From assembly GCA_945884695.1 (NCBI GenBank), contig CAMCYO010000002.1:115669-179668 (forward strand): a stretch of DNA of 64,000 bases. Reading direction: 5' to 3'. A program made the translations under genes and the position numbers. The notes below the pieces were generated by a model. That model made no database searches, was not told the DNA's origin, and was given only the letters and a program-made list of their open reading frames with translations. Source of the DNA: Streptomyces griseus. GTDB taxonomy: Bacteria > Actinomycetota > Actinomycetes > Nanopelagicales > Nanopelagicaceae. Shown here one piece after another: positions 8,817-17,368 of the stretch. Numbering within the stretch: position 1 is the first letter of the stretch; each line of letters begins with the position of its first letter.

Positions 8817-9617
8817 ATGAATTTAGAATCGGCTAAATCCTTCAAGAACAAAACGGTTCTCATAACCGGTGCTACGGGTCCGCTGGGGGTAGCCTTTTCC
8901 GGAATGTTTGCTTCAATGGGAGCGAAATTAATCTTGACAGATATAGATATCAAAAAAGGTGAAGCGCTAGTTTCGAAAATCAACAAAGATAGTGAAACAA
9001 CTGCAAAATTTGTAGAAATGAATTTAGAGAAAGAAGAGGAACGATCGAAGGGCTGTAAGTTAATTACTGAAAGCGTTGAGAGTCTTGACGTTCTCATTAA
9101 TAATGCCGCGCTAACGGGAGATTCCGAAGTAGAAGATTATGTTGCGCTTTTTTCTGACCAAAGTGATCTCTCATTTGCGAGGGCCTTAACCGTTAATCTA
9201 CTGGCTCCTTTTTCAATAGTCCGAAATCTACTTCCACTTTTGGAAAAATCATCCACAGCAAGCATTATCAATATCGCATCTATTTATGGCCTTGTTGGGT
9301 CAGTTCCAACACTTTATGGGAAATCGGGATTACGAACTCCTGCCGCTTATGCCGCATCAAAAGGTGGCCTTATTCAATTAACTCGCTACTTAGCAACCTC
9401 ATTGGCCCCCAAGATTCGAGTTAATGCAATCGCCCCTGGAGGAATTGAACGCAATCAAGACGCTGAATTTATTGAAGCGTATGCAAATAGAACACCACTT
9501 GGGAGAATGGCGACAGAGCAAGATATTTGTGGGTCGGTGCGTTGGTTGGCAAGTTCAGAATCTAGCTATGTCACGGGACAAGTTATAGCAGTTGATGGGG
9601 GCTGGACGGCTTGGTAA
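8817..9617 (+). CDS. ptmA: short-chain dehydrogenase/reductase, PtmA-like
   Basis: This 266-aa classical SDR has the cofactor motif TGATGPLGVAF at about residue 18, NNAALTG, a catalytic Ser in INIASIYG, YAASKGG as the Tyr-Lys pair, and the C-terminal TGQVIAVDGGWTAW. It starts two bases after legF and ends two bases from the convergent ptmE stop. PtmA in Campylobacter is an SDR at the equivalent position and is proposed to work with PtmF; its substrate is not settled. Cytoplasmic, NAD(P)-dependent. Confidence 0.75.
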   Translation: MNLESAKSFKNKTVLITGATGPLGVAFSGMFASMGAKLILTDIDIKKGEALVSKINKDSETTAKFVEMNLEKEEERSKGCKLITESVESLDVLINNAALTGDSEVEDYVALFSDQSDLSFARALTVNLLAPFSIVRNLLPLLEKSSTASIINIASIYGLVGSVPTLYGKSGLRTPAAYAASKGGLIQLTRYLATSLAPKIRVNAIAPGGIERNQDAEFIEAYANRTPLGRMATEQDICGSVRWLASSESSYVTGQVIAVDGGWTAW

Positions 9618-9618
9618 T

Positions 9619-10668
9619 TTAGCTACCTATTTTGTTAGCGTTGAGAAAATCATCAGGCCTACCAACATCTATCCAATGCTCATGAATCGGATAGGCCAAA
9701 ACTCTTTGCCCCGTTTGTTGAATTCGCTCAAAAAATATAGGCATGTCACATGGTTGCGCTTTGGCTAATAAGCCGAGGGTAGAAGGATCAATAATATATA
9801 CGCCAGCATTAATATGTGAACGGGTTATAGGTTTTTCTTCATACCCAATTATTTCAAGCCCATCGATTTGGACTACCCCAAAAGGGTTTTGCCATTCGTG
9901 CAATCGAACCGCCATTGTTGCTTTTGCTTCGTTTTGGTGATGGAAATCCAGTAGTTCTCCGTAGTTAATGTCTGTCAGTACATCACCATTAGTCACGATA
10001 AAAGGAGTGCTCGGAGGTGCTGGAAATAGACTTAACGCACCAGCCGTTCCAAGTGGTGCATCTTCGCGAAGGTATTGGATTTCAACTCCCAATTTCGTTC
10101 CATCACCAAAGTGGTCTTCAATCATTGAGCCCAAATGATAAATTGCCAAAACAAATCGGGTAAATCCTTGGCTCTTAGCTCGGTCGATTATGTGCTCTAA
10201 AATGGGTTTTCCTGCCACCTGCAGTAATGGCTTGGGACAATTCTCAGTCTGTGGCATTAAACGGGCTCCCCTACCCCCGCACATAATTACTATCATATTT
10301 TCGCGATTAGGAAATACGTTAATTTCATCCCATAGGTGTAATCCAATTACTCGCTGACTTTGATCAACTATTGGGATTTGCTGAATCTTGTTTGCAGCCA
10401 TTATCTGTAACACCATAGCTCGTCCCATTTGTGGAGGAACAACGAATGGTTCGCGGCGCAGAATTGTAGAAATAGGAGTTGCTAAATCTAAGCCTCTCAA
10501 TAACCCTCTTCGGATATCTCCATCAGAGATTGTGCCCTCTAATACACCGGACTTATTTGTGACAATTACGATTTTGACCGAAACCTCATTTAGATTCTCG
10601 ATTGCTTGGCTTATTGTTGCATCAATAGGAAGTATCGCTCGCTTCCAAGAATCTTTTGATTCACTCAT
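9619..10668 (-). CDS. ptmE: CBS-domain nucleotidyltransferase, PtmE-like (glucosamine-1-P guanylyltransferase type)
   Basis: This 349-aa protein has two CBS domains (about 10-120; GTISDGDIRRG and QRVIGLHLWDE) fused to a sugar-phosphate nucleotidyltransferase domain starting IVIMCGGRGARLMPQT (about 125 on). The CBS-CBS-NTP_transferase layout is that of Campylobacter PtmE, which makes GDP-glucosamine for the GDP-linked legionaminic acid route. It is the last gene of the legB-legC-legH-legI-legG-ptmE run, 27 bases after legG. Its presence argues that this pathway starts from a GDP-sugar rather than UDP-GlcNAc. NTP specificity cannot be proven from sequence alone. Confidence 0.78.
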   Translation of the reverse strand: MSESKDSWKRAILPIDATISQAIENLNEVSVKIVIVTNKSGVLEGTISDGDIRRGLLRGLDLATPISTILRREPFVVPPQMGRAMVLQIMAANKIQQIPIVDQSQRVIGLHLWDEINVFPNRENMIVIMCGGRGARLMPQTENCPKPLLQVAGKPILEHIIDRAKSQGFTRFVLAIYHLGSMIEDHFGDGTKLGVEIQYLREDAPLGTAGALSLFPAPPSTPFIVTNGDVLTDINYGELLDFHHQNEAKATMAVRLHEWQNPFGVVQIDGLEIIGYEEKPITRSHINAGVYIIDPSTLGLLAKAQPCDMPIFFERIQQTGQRVLAYPIHEHWIDVGRPDDFLNANKIGS

Positions 10669-10695
10669 ATCGTGACAATCTTAAACATCCTTAAA

Positions 10696-11850
10696 TTATA
10701 AGTCATAAAATGCCTTCTTGGTGATTCCTTGCAGAGGGGTCTCTTTAAGAATTCTGACAATCTCTCTACTTGCTCCACCTTCTCCGTAAGGGTTAATCGT
10801 CTCTAAGAGTGTCTCTTGAAAGTTTGATGAATAGAGCTTTTCTAAAGCCTCATTAATTGCTAGTCGATTGGGCTCACAATTAATAACACTGCTTGCTAGT
10901 TCTCTTCCAGTTTGGCGGTCACCAATGTTAATTGTTCCCTTTTTGAACGAAGGCACCTCGGTAAGTCCACTAGATGAATTACCAACTACGCCGTCGACTT
11001 GAGCCACGCATGATAAGTATCTTAGTTGACCAAGGGATTCAAATAAATAAGCGTTGGAATTGGCGTTGACGAATCCTTCTATCAGTCTAAGAATTGAATG
11101 ACCCCCAGTATCTGCATTAGGGGCTGTGAAAATAAGAGTTGTGCTCGTCAAATCTTTAAGCGCCAACAGGAGTTGTTCCATTTGCAACTCAGCTTTCGTT
11201 TCATCAAGCGTGGCAGGATGAAAGGTGATGAGCAAACTCCTTGGACCAAATTCTAAATTCAGCGATCTTTCAAGTTCTTTTCGAGCGAGAAGTTTAACTT
11301 GTTTTATCGCATCAACTCCCAACCCCCCAACGAGAAACACTTTTTTGGGATCTTCACCAAGTTGTAAAACACGATTTCTGTAACTTTTAGTCGCTACAAA
11401 ATGCAAATGTGACATCTTGGTGATTGAGTGCCTCATTGCGTCATCGAATGCTCCAATAGTCACTTCGCCACCATGAATATGGGCGACTGGAATTTTTGCT
11501 ACCAAAGCAGCGGCAACTGCAGAAAATATTTCGAATCGATCTCCCAAAACGAGCACCAAATCAGGATTCAATTCATTTAGTGCTTTTGCAAAACTAATCA
11601 ATCCTTGACCCATTGATTCGGCAATTGAATAACCATCGTCGACATTACTTAATATGTCTACTTTATAGTCAATTTTGAAACCGTCAGATTCAATTTCTTT
11701 AAAAGTGTGGCCAAATGTTGGTGATAGATGCATCCCCGTTGCGATGATCTGAAGCGTTAAGACCGGGTCATTTTTTATGCCCTGCATAACAAAATGAAGC
11801 AAGCCATAATCGGCTCGACTACCTGTGATTACGCAGATTTTTAGAGTCAT
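10696..11850 (-). CDS. legG: hydrolysing NDP-sugar 2-epimerase (LegG/NeuC family)
   Basis: This 384-aa GT-B fold enzyme releases the NDP and inverts C2, giving the free N-acetylmannosamine-type sugar for the synthase. Family motifs are GSRADYGLL at the N-terminus, HIHGGEVTIGAFDD in the centre, and VGNSSSGLTEVPSF plus GDRQTGRE in the C-terminal domain. The ATG overlaps the end of legI by four bases. In this cluster the substrate is expected to be GDP-2,4-diacetamido-2,4,6-trideoxyglucose, because LegB, LegC and LegH genes precede it. A plain NeuC (sialic acid) role is less likely for the same reason. Confidence 0.88.
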   Translation of the reverse strand: MTLKICVITGSRADYGLLHFVMQGIKNDPVLTLQIIATGMHLSPTFGHTFKEIESDGFKIDYKVDILSNVDDGYSIAESMGQGLISFAKALNELNPDLVLVLGDRFEIFSAVAAALVAKIPVAHIHGGEVTIGAFDDAMRHSITKMSHLHFVATKSYRNRVLQLGEDPKKVFLVGGLGVDAIKQVKLLARKELERSLNLEFGPRSLLITFHPATLDETKAELQMEQLLLALKDLTSTTLIFTAPNADTGGHSILRLIEGFVNANSNAYLFESLGQLRYLSCVAQVDGVVGNSSSGLTEVPSFKKGTINIGDRQTGRELASSVINCEPNRLAINEALEKLYSSNFQETLLETINPYGEGGASREIVRILKETPLQGITKKAFYDL

Positions 11851-12848
11851 AATTCAATGAATTCATCAGTGGAATAATCACGCTTTGCTGCCTTACCGAT
11901 TACTTCGTCCCACTGCATTGCCGAGATGCCGTTGTTTGGCCGTTTAGCGGTGATATTTTCAGAACTAAAAATTTCGCCTTTTGAAATACTTTGGCGGGCC
12001 ACGATCGATTTGCGTGCAATCACTATATTTTCAACCTCACTTGGCATTAAACGTTTAACGCCATCTCCAAGGGCTTGTTCAATATTGCGAATGGCGTTGA
12101 CCATAGCTTTCAATTCTGTGGGCTCGAGACTTGCTTTATGGTCGGGACCAGGCATGTTCCGATCAAGAGTGAAGTGTTTCTCGATCACTGTTGCACCTAG
12201 TGCCACAGCAGCAATAGGAATCTCAATACCCAACGTGTGGTCTGAATAACCTATTTCCACGTTGAGCGCACTTTTGATGCTTTGCATTGCGCTCAAATTT
12301 ACATCTGACATCGGAGCTGGATAAGCAGTCGTGCAATGCAGGACGGTGACCTTGCTGCGCGGAGTTCCAGAGTTTTCCAGCACACTGATTGCAGATTCAA
12401 TTTCATCCATTGTTGACATACCAGTTGAAAGAATTACACGTTTTCCCAAGCCGCCGATATGCCTTAAAAAGGACATGTTTGTGATTTCACCTGATGGAAT
12501 CTTAAATAACTCCTGACCGAGCCGATTTAACAAATCCACACTTTCAATATCGAATCCAGTAGATAAGAATCCAACGGCGCGTGACTGGCAGTAAGCAATA
12601 AGCTGAACATGCATCTCTTCTGTTAGCTCTAATTTTTGAAGCATTGCATGTTGTGACTCAGCTTTTCCCGTTTCTGATTTTTGGTATTCAGCCTTATGCG
12701 CAAAATGAGTTGCAAGCCGGTCGGCATTGAACGTTTGGAACTTTACTAAGTCGGCACCTGATTCAGCAGCTATATCTACTAATTTCTTTGCCAAACTGAT
12801 ATCACCATTATGATTGACTCCAGCTTCAGCAATAATTAGGGTTTTCAT
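11847..12848 (-). CDS. legI: N,N'-diacetyllegionaminate synthase (NeuB family)
   Basis: This 333-aa enzyme condenses phosphoenolpyruvate with a six-carbon N-acetyl sugar to make the nine-carbon acid. The TIM-barrel domain begins IAEAGVNHNGD and contains KFQTFNADRLAT and GYSDHTLGIEIPIAAVALGA; the C-terminal SAF/antifreeze-like domain (about 275-333) is seen in IVARQSISKGE and NGISAMQW. Length matches the family (about 335-350). It follows legH with an 8-base gap and is coupled to legG. It could process pseudaminate or sialate precursors; LegB, LegC and LegH point to legionaminate. Confidence 0.88.
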   Translation of the reverse strand: MKTLIIAEAGVNHNGDISLAKKLVDIAAESGADLVKFQTFNADRLATHFAHKAEYQKSETGKAESQHAMLQKLELTEEMHVQLIAYCQSRAVGFLSTGFDIESVDLLNRLGQELFKIPSGEITNMSFLRHIGGLGKRVILSTGMSTMDEIESAISVLENSGTPRSKVTVLHCTTAYPAPMSDVNLSAMQSIKSALNVEIGYSDHTLGIEIPIAAVALGATVIEKHFTLDRNMPGPDHKASLEPTELKAMVNAIRNIEQALGDGVKRLMPSEVENIVIARKSIVARQSISKGEIFSSENITAKRPNNGISAMQWDEVIGKAAKRDYSTDEFIEL

Positions 12849-12856
12849 GAAGTAAC

Positions 12857-13474
12857 TTAACCTAGGAACTTGGAATCGTCAGGTAAATTGTGACGCAGGG
12901 TTAATCCCATTCCCACCACTGCATTTTTACCAATTGAAATATCTTCTTTGATTAGACTCCCACTCCCAATAAAACTTCCAGCTCCTACTTTAGAATTCCC
13001 ATTGACAATAACTCCTGTAGAGATATGACAGTTATCTAATACTTTTGCATCATGTTCAATTACTGCACGCGTATTGATAATGCAATTACTCGCAATAGTT
13101 GCATTCGCGTTAACAATAGCTCCGTGCATAACTATTGTTCCTGCGCCAATTGTCGCGCTAGGAGAGATGTATGCCCTCGGTGAAATAATTGTCGGCAATT
13201 TAAATCCAATTTCTACAGCCCTCTCATAAAGACGAATGCGATTTTTAGGCGAATTGATTTGCCCAAGACTTACAATCGCGAATTGACACTGACTAAGCAG
13301 ATTAGGCAAGTCGTCGTCTGAGGCAAGTACTTGATATTTGCCTCGGCTCGTCCCGACTTCGTCAGGGAGTCCAACTAACCCTGCAATATTAAATTTTCCT
13401 TCCTGCTCGATCACGTCAATGCATGCTTGCGCGTGACCGCCGGCGCCTAGAAGAATCAAGTTTGGTTTCTTCAT
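12857..13474 (-). CDS. legH: sugar O/N-acetyltransferase, LegH/NeuD/PglD family
   Basis: From ATG 13474 this is 205 aa, starting MKKPNLILLGAGGHAQACIDVI (PglD_N nucleotide-sugar-binding domain), followed by a left-handed beta-helix of hexapeptide repeats from about residue 90 (for example ISPSATIGAGTIVMHGAIV). It acetylates the 4-amino group of the NDP-sugar made by LegC using acetyl-CoA. The ORF track extends to 13567, but the extra 31 residues lie inside legC in another frame. The chosen start overlaps the legC stop as ATGA, as at the other junctions in this operon. Confidence 0.85.
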   Translation of the reverse strand: MKKPNLILLGAGGHAQACIDVIEQEGKFNIAGLVGLPDEVGTSRGKYQVLASDDDLPNLLSQCQFAIVSLGQINSPKNRIRLYERAVEIGFKLPTIISPRAYISPSATIGAGTIVMHGAIVNANATIASNCIINTRAVIEHDAKVLDNCHISTGVIVNGNSKVGAGSFIGSGSLIKEDISIGKNAVVGMGLTLRHNLPDDSKFLG

Positions 13475-14658
13475 TGCGAACCACTCAAAACTAGCTCTGG
13501 ACTGCTCGGAATGTTTATTAATCGTGTTGCCAGCGATTGCGCCGTTGGCAAATCCATGTTCGGGCAATCCTTAAAAGGTGTTAATTCATTTAATAGCACC
13601 CACGAAGGACGAGTCATATAGTTGGCGGCATTCGTCTCCTCAAGAATTAAGTCTCTTTGATCAGACTGGTTTTCGTCCAATAATATAGTTTGCAACCAGT
13701 AGTTGCTTTTACTATTGGTAGGTTCTTCAAAAAGAGCTACCTTGGATATTTTGGAAAACGATTGCTTGTAGCGACTAAATAGTTCTCTTTTAGCTGCAAG
13801 TTTTTTAGGTAGTTGTTCTAACTGGGCACACCCTAATGCAGCATTGATATTAGGCATGCGGTAGTTATAACCAACTTCGTCATGGCGAAACTCCCATGGG
13901 TGAGGCAATTTTGCGGTTGTCGTTAAGTGCTTAGCGCGACGTGCAAGATTTTCATCGTTAGTAAGGATTGCACCCCCTCCTCCTGTAGTGATTGTTTTAT
14001 TTCCATTGAAACTTAGGGCACCTAATAAGCCAAATGTGCCTGTGTGTTTCCCCTTGTAATAACTCCCGAGCGACTCGGCTGCATCCTCAACCATGACTAT
14101 ATTGAAATCTTGTGCAATCGACATTAGGCCCTCTAAATCTGAAGGGTGGCCGAAAGTATGCATTGGAACAAGTGCCCGAATCACCCGTCCAGTGTTTTTA
14201 TTGAAGCATTGACCCGAGCGCTGTTCAGATATTGAATTTAGATAATCTCGCAGTTTTTTTCCGTCAATCCCTAGCGTACTTTCTTCGCTGTCAATAAAAT
14301 GCGGAATTGCATCGCAGTACGTCACGGCATTAGCAGTTGCAACGAAAGTAAGAGCAGGGATCAAAACCTCATCGTTGGCTTGTACTCCAGCCAACTTGAG
14401 AGCAATGTGTAGTGCTGCCGTTCCATTAATCACCGAAATGGCAAATTTCGCTCCTGTGAAATTGGCTAAATCGATTTCAAAACGATCTACATATTTTCCT
14501 ACAGATGACACGTAAGTTGAATCAAGACACTCTTTTAAGTAGAGCCACTCATTGCCATTGAAGCTGGGTTCGTGTAAGACCGCCGGAGCCGGACCAATTG
14601 CTGCTCTGATCCCTTCAATAATGTCTTGGGCAAGAGTGGAAGTATTTGTCTTCATCAC
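13471..14658 (-). CDS. legC: NDP-sugar aminotransferase, LegC-like (DegT/DnrJ/EryC1/StrS)
   Basis: This 395-aa PLP enzyme is predicted to aminate the C4 ketone of the LegB product using glutamate. The PLP lysine lies in ALSFNGNKTITTGGGG, and the cofactor-anchoring region reads VEDAAESLGSYYKGKHTGTFG. Family hallmarks NGTAALHIAL and GYNYRMPNINAALG are present. The ATG overlaps the end of legB by four bases and its stop overlaps the legH start. Length and order match LegB-LegC-LegH clusters in Legionella and Campylobacter. Confidence 0.88.
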   Translation of the reverse strand: MMKTNTSTLAQDIIEGIRAAIGPAPAVLHEPSFNGNEWLYLKECLDSTYVSSVGKYVDRFEIDLANFTGAKFAISVINGTAALHIALKLAGVQANDEVLIPALTFVATANAVTYCDAIPHFIDSEESTLGIDGKKLRDYLNSISEQRSGQCFNKNTGRVIRALVPMHTFGHPSDLEGLMSIAQDFNIVMVEDAAESLGSYYKGKHTGTFGLLGALSFNGNKTITTGGGGAILTNDENLARRAKHLTTTAKLPHPWEFRHDEVGYNYRMPNINAALGCAQLEQLPKKLAAKRELFSRYKQSFSKISKVALFEEPTNSKSNYWLQTILLDENQSDQRDLILEETNAANYMTRPSWVLLNELTPFKDCPNMDLPTAQSLATRLINIPSSPELVLSGSQ

Positions 14659-15653
14659 AAGTTGTAAATCCCTGACTTATATCCACTTAGGTTTTCAGGT
14701 TGGCTAAACCATGCAATTGTCTCCTCTAAACCGCTCTTGAGGCCATCGCGCCCAGCAAATCTTGGTTTCCAGTTAAGAATTTCTTTTGCTTTGGAATTAT
14801 CTGCCCATAAGCGCTCAACCTCTGAGTTTGCTGGCCTTAGACGGTCTCCATCTTGAGCAATGCTAATTGTCACACCCATGATTTCGGCAATCAATTCGGC
14901 GGTTTCCTTTATTGAAATCTCAAAGTTACTGCCTAAGTTAATTACTTCGCCTAAACCATTCTTACTATTCAATGTCGCAACGAAACCATCAACAGTGTCT
15001 TTTACGTAATTAAAATCTCGAGTAGGCGAAATAGCACCTAATTTAATTTCTTTTTGCCCGTTTGCAATTTGAGTAATGATGGTTGGAATCACCGCCCTGG
15101 CCGACTGACGAGGTCCGTAAGTGTTGAAAGGTCGCAAAATTACTACGGGTAGATCAAATGATGAATAGAAAGAAAATGCTAATTGGTCGGCTGCAATTTT
15201 GGTTGCTGAATAAGGTGACTGTCCTTGAAGTGGATGATCTTCAGTGATTGGAACAAATTGCGCAGTGCCATAAACTTCGCTAGTTGAAGTATGAATGACC
15301 CTTTTTACTCCAAGCTCCCTGGCCGCCTGTAAGACATTGAGAGTTCCTTTTATATTGGTCTCGACGTAAGTGTCGGGTGAGTGATATGAAAATGGAATTG
15401 CAATGAGTGCAGCGAGGTGGATGACCACCTCGCAACCCTTCATGGCTTCTCTAACGCCATGTGGGTCTCTAATGTCGCCAGAGAATACTTCGAATTTCCC
15501 TTTCACCTCCGGGGAACAGCGATCTAACCAACCCCAAGAGTTAAATGAGTTGTAATAAACAAAGGCGCGAACGCTATGGCCTTGCCGTACTAATTCTTCA
15601 GTTAGATGCGAGCCAATAAAACCATCAGCACCGGTTATTAGGATAGACGCCAT
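14655..15653 (-). CDS. legB: NDP-N-acetylglucosamine 4,6-dehydratase, LegB-like
   Basis: This 332-aa extended SDR opens with the NAD motif ITGADGFIGSHLTEELV, has a catalytic Ser/Thr region in HTSTSEVYGTA and the Tyr-Lys pair in PYSATKIAAD (about 150). It is predicted to dehydrate the GDP- or UDP-linked N-acetylglucosamine to the 4-keto-6-deoxy sugar, the first committed step. A strong Shine-Dalgarno (AAAGGAG, seven bases from ATG) supports the start. It heads the six-gene run legB-C-H-I-G-ptmE. The adjacent PtmE homologue suggests a GDP-linked substrate. Confidence 0.87.
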   Translation of the reverse strand: MASILITGADGFIGSHLTEELVRQGHSVRAFVYYNSFNSWGWLDRCSPEVKGKFEVFSGDIRDPHGVREAMKGCEVVIHLAALIAIPFSYHSPDTYVETNIKGTLNVLQAARELGVKRVIHTSTSEVYGTAQFVPITEDHPLQGQSPYSATKIAADQLAFSFYSSFDLPVVILRPFNTYGPRQSARAVIPTIITQIANGQKEIKLGAISPTRDFNYVKDTVDGFVATLNSKNGLGEVINLGSNFEISIKETAELIAEIMGVTISIAQDGDRLRPANSEVERLWADNSKAKEILNWKPRFAGRDGLKSGLEETIAWFSQPENLSGYKSGIYNL

Positions 15654-15701
15654 GATTTGGCTCCTTTCACAGCGGCAACTTAAAGGTTTCTGCGGACTTC
15701 A

Positions 15702-15730
15702 ACCCTAGAGTATCAATCAAATGCGCTCAA
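15702..15730 (-). promoter_or_regulatory. candidate promoter of the leg operon
   Basis: On the minus strand TTGAGC and TAGGGT are separated by 17 bases, ending about 48 bases before the legB ATG. This is a fair housekeeping-sigma match (3-4 of 6 in each box) in the only non-coding gap upstream of the six-gene run. Confidence 0.4.
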
Positions 15731-15739
15731 CAAGACTCA

Positions 15740-16561
15740 CTATCCGTGAAAAACGTCCATAGATCCATGAGTAGTACGAAAAACCACTGGCCTACCTAGA
15801 AATAATCTGCTTTTCATTTGGAATCGCTTAATTTCGTTCTCATCAACCTTCACTGTAAATTGACCGGATCCACGAGGCTTCAATTTCATAGTGCCAAGTT
15901 TTGCAAATCTTCCATCATTTGTTTTCACTAAGGCTTTGAGGGTCTGAGTTTTGTTTGTTGGATTCGTGAAAAAGAATTCGTAGGTGGAAGGTCCTGTTAA
16001 ACGATGTTGGACGGTGTAAGCACGATTCAACAGTCCAGCTTTCCCAAGCATTTCTATGTGATTTGCCGATCGCGCGATGGAATCTAGATTTCCATGTACA
16101 TAACCTTTTAATCCAATATTAGAGAATTCAAAACCTGCATAGCCACGATCAGCCAGAAAACTCTTTTCAGAAGCCAGCCAAGGCACTGTCTGATTATGAA
16201 AAACTGCAAAAGTTTTTGCTCGTTCTGACGGGCCAGTCAATAGGTCTCGAAGTTTTACAGTTTGGCGTCCTACCCCTAACAATTCGATACGCTCTTCGCC
16301 TAATTTCTCTCCTGTCTCATCAAAAAACCAAAAATCTGAAGTGTCATTTTGCAAAACGGTGTTGTCGCCCTCAATTAATCCTCGGATGTTTAGGAGCTCA
16401 AACTCGGTTTTCCATTGTGCGTCATTGCGGATTAGAAACAGGTCACTAATTACAGCATCAGAACTTTTTGGTTCTGCAGTTATTCCATGCGGAACAAAAA
16501 GAAAGTATTTCAATCTTCTAAGGAAGTTCCTCATTCTTCGCCAGCTAAACTTGCCATCCAA
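15740..16561 (-). CDS. uncharacterised beta-rich protein with two internal repeats
   Basis: This 273-aa protein is not recognised. Two halves look alike: FDETGEKLGEERIELLGVGR followed by QTVKL near residues 80-115, and NDGRFAKLGTMKLKPRGSGQ followed by FTVKV near 210-240. Each is preceded by an F..xN(P) strand and followed by a histidine near a turn (FAVFHNQ; RTTHGSMDVFHG). This suggests tandem beta-sandwich modules. There is no signal peptide; a short basic N-terminus (FSWRRMRNFLRRLKYFL) could bind membranes. It overlaps the upstream gene by 31 bases and that gene ends with a similar module, so the pair probably arose by duplication. Context suggests a role in surface-glycan assembly; no function is assigned. 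Confidence 0.65.
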   Translation of the reverse strand: MDGKFSWRRMRNFLRRLKYFLFVPHGITAEPKSSDAVISDLFLIRNDAQWKTEFELLNIRGLIEGDNTVLQNDTSDFWFFDETGEKLGEERIELLGVGRQTVKLRDLLTGPSERAKTFAVFHNQTVPWLASEKSFLADRGYAGFEFSNIGLKGYVHGNLDSIARSANHIEMLGKAGLLNRAYTVQHRLTGPSTYEFFFTNPTNKTQTLKALVKTNDGRFAKLGTMKLKPRGSGQFTVKVDENEIKRFQMKSRLFLGRPVVFRTTHGSMDVFHG

Positions 16562-17316
16562 GAAGACTTAATCTGCGACTGAACTTTTCGTCGATCCCCA
16601 AATAGCGCAAAACTTGCTGGTGGGTGCGTATGTTCTAAACTGAGCATCTTGCCACTTTTATGAATTCCAAATCCAAACGGGATACCCGCTAAATCTTTGC
16701 TTACAAAAAGTGGTAGATCGGTTGGTTTAAATTCATACTTGTCGAGTGGGATTAGAGTTAGAGAATTTGATTTGATAAATGTTGAATCGATAAGCTCTTT
16801 TGTGTAGCTGTTATAAATTTCAAGTGTGCTCGTCTCTACTAGCGGGTCTTTCCTCAAATTTAGAACTAAGAGGTAATTTATAACGTCACCAAACTGTATA
16901 AATGGGTGAAAAGTAAGCATGGATGCTTTGTTTGGAAGTGGATCAACTTCAGCTTGGTAGCTAACTTGCGCATGCTTATTCATTAATCCTGTTGTGGCAC
17001 GCCATGCGGGTACATCACCAACCCATGTTCGTTCCGAAGGAAGTGCTTCCAGAATCGCAGGTAATTGCACATTAGATGGATATACGAAAGCTAATCCGTT
17101 CTGCATTTGATTTTGCCCTACTTCGTCAGTCGTTAATCTGAAACCTTGGCCGTAATTAATGGTTTCGATGACCTTCGAATTCCATTGTCCATCGGCCGAC
17201 CAGATCAGGTGAAGGATTTTCGGGGTTTTGTCCCTGTTTTCCCAGTTATTGGGACCTTGGAAAGTTAAGTCAAGAAAACCATTAAAGTCCTGAATCTTCA
17301 GTAAAGGAAAGAACAT
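16531..17316 (-). CDS. uncharacterised beta-rich protein, partner of the following gene
   Basis: This 261-aa protein is not recognised. It is predicted to be mostly beta structure: ILHLIWSADGQWNS, then a central strand-rich block, then YLLVLNLRKDP...LEIYNSYTKELIDSTF...SLTLIPLDKY and a closing LEHTHPPASFALFGD. The last module resembles the repeats of the next gene in layout (strand, N/D-x-x-x-x-L, 'TLIPL', then a His-containing turn and FxG). No signal peptide or membrane segment is seen. TAATCT seven bases before the ATG suggests a leaderless transcript that would also cover the overlapping downstream gene. Confidence 0.65.
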   Translation of the reverse strand: MFFPLLKIQDFNGFLDLTFQGPNNWENRDKTPKILHLIWSADGQWNSKVIETINYGQGFRLTTDEVGQNQMQNGLAFVYPSNVQLPAILEALPSERTWVGDVPAWRATTGLMNKHAQVSYQAEVDPLPNKASMLTFHPFIQFGDVINYLLVLNLRKDPLVETSTLEIYNSYTKELIDSTFIKSNSLTLIPLDKYEFKPTDLPLFVSKDLAGIPFGFGIHKSGKMLSLEHTHPPASFALFGDRRKVQSQIKSSWMASLAGEE

Positions 17317-17323
17317 GACATAC

Positions 17324-17329
17324 AGATTA
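17324..17329 (-). promoter_or_regulatory. candidate -10 of a leaderless promoter (beta-rich gene pair)
   Basis: TAATCT on the minus strand ends seven bases before the ATG at 17316, in the 52-base gap after the FkbM gene. No Shine-Dalgarno is visible. Confidence 0.35.
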
Positions 17330-17368
17330 CCTTTACAGCCAAGCTTTTGGAAGTCTAGGAACCAATTC

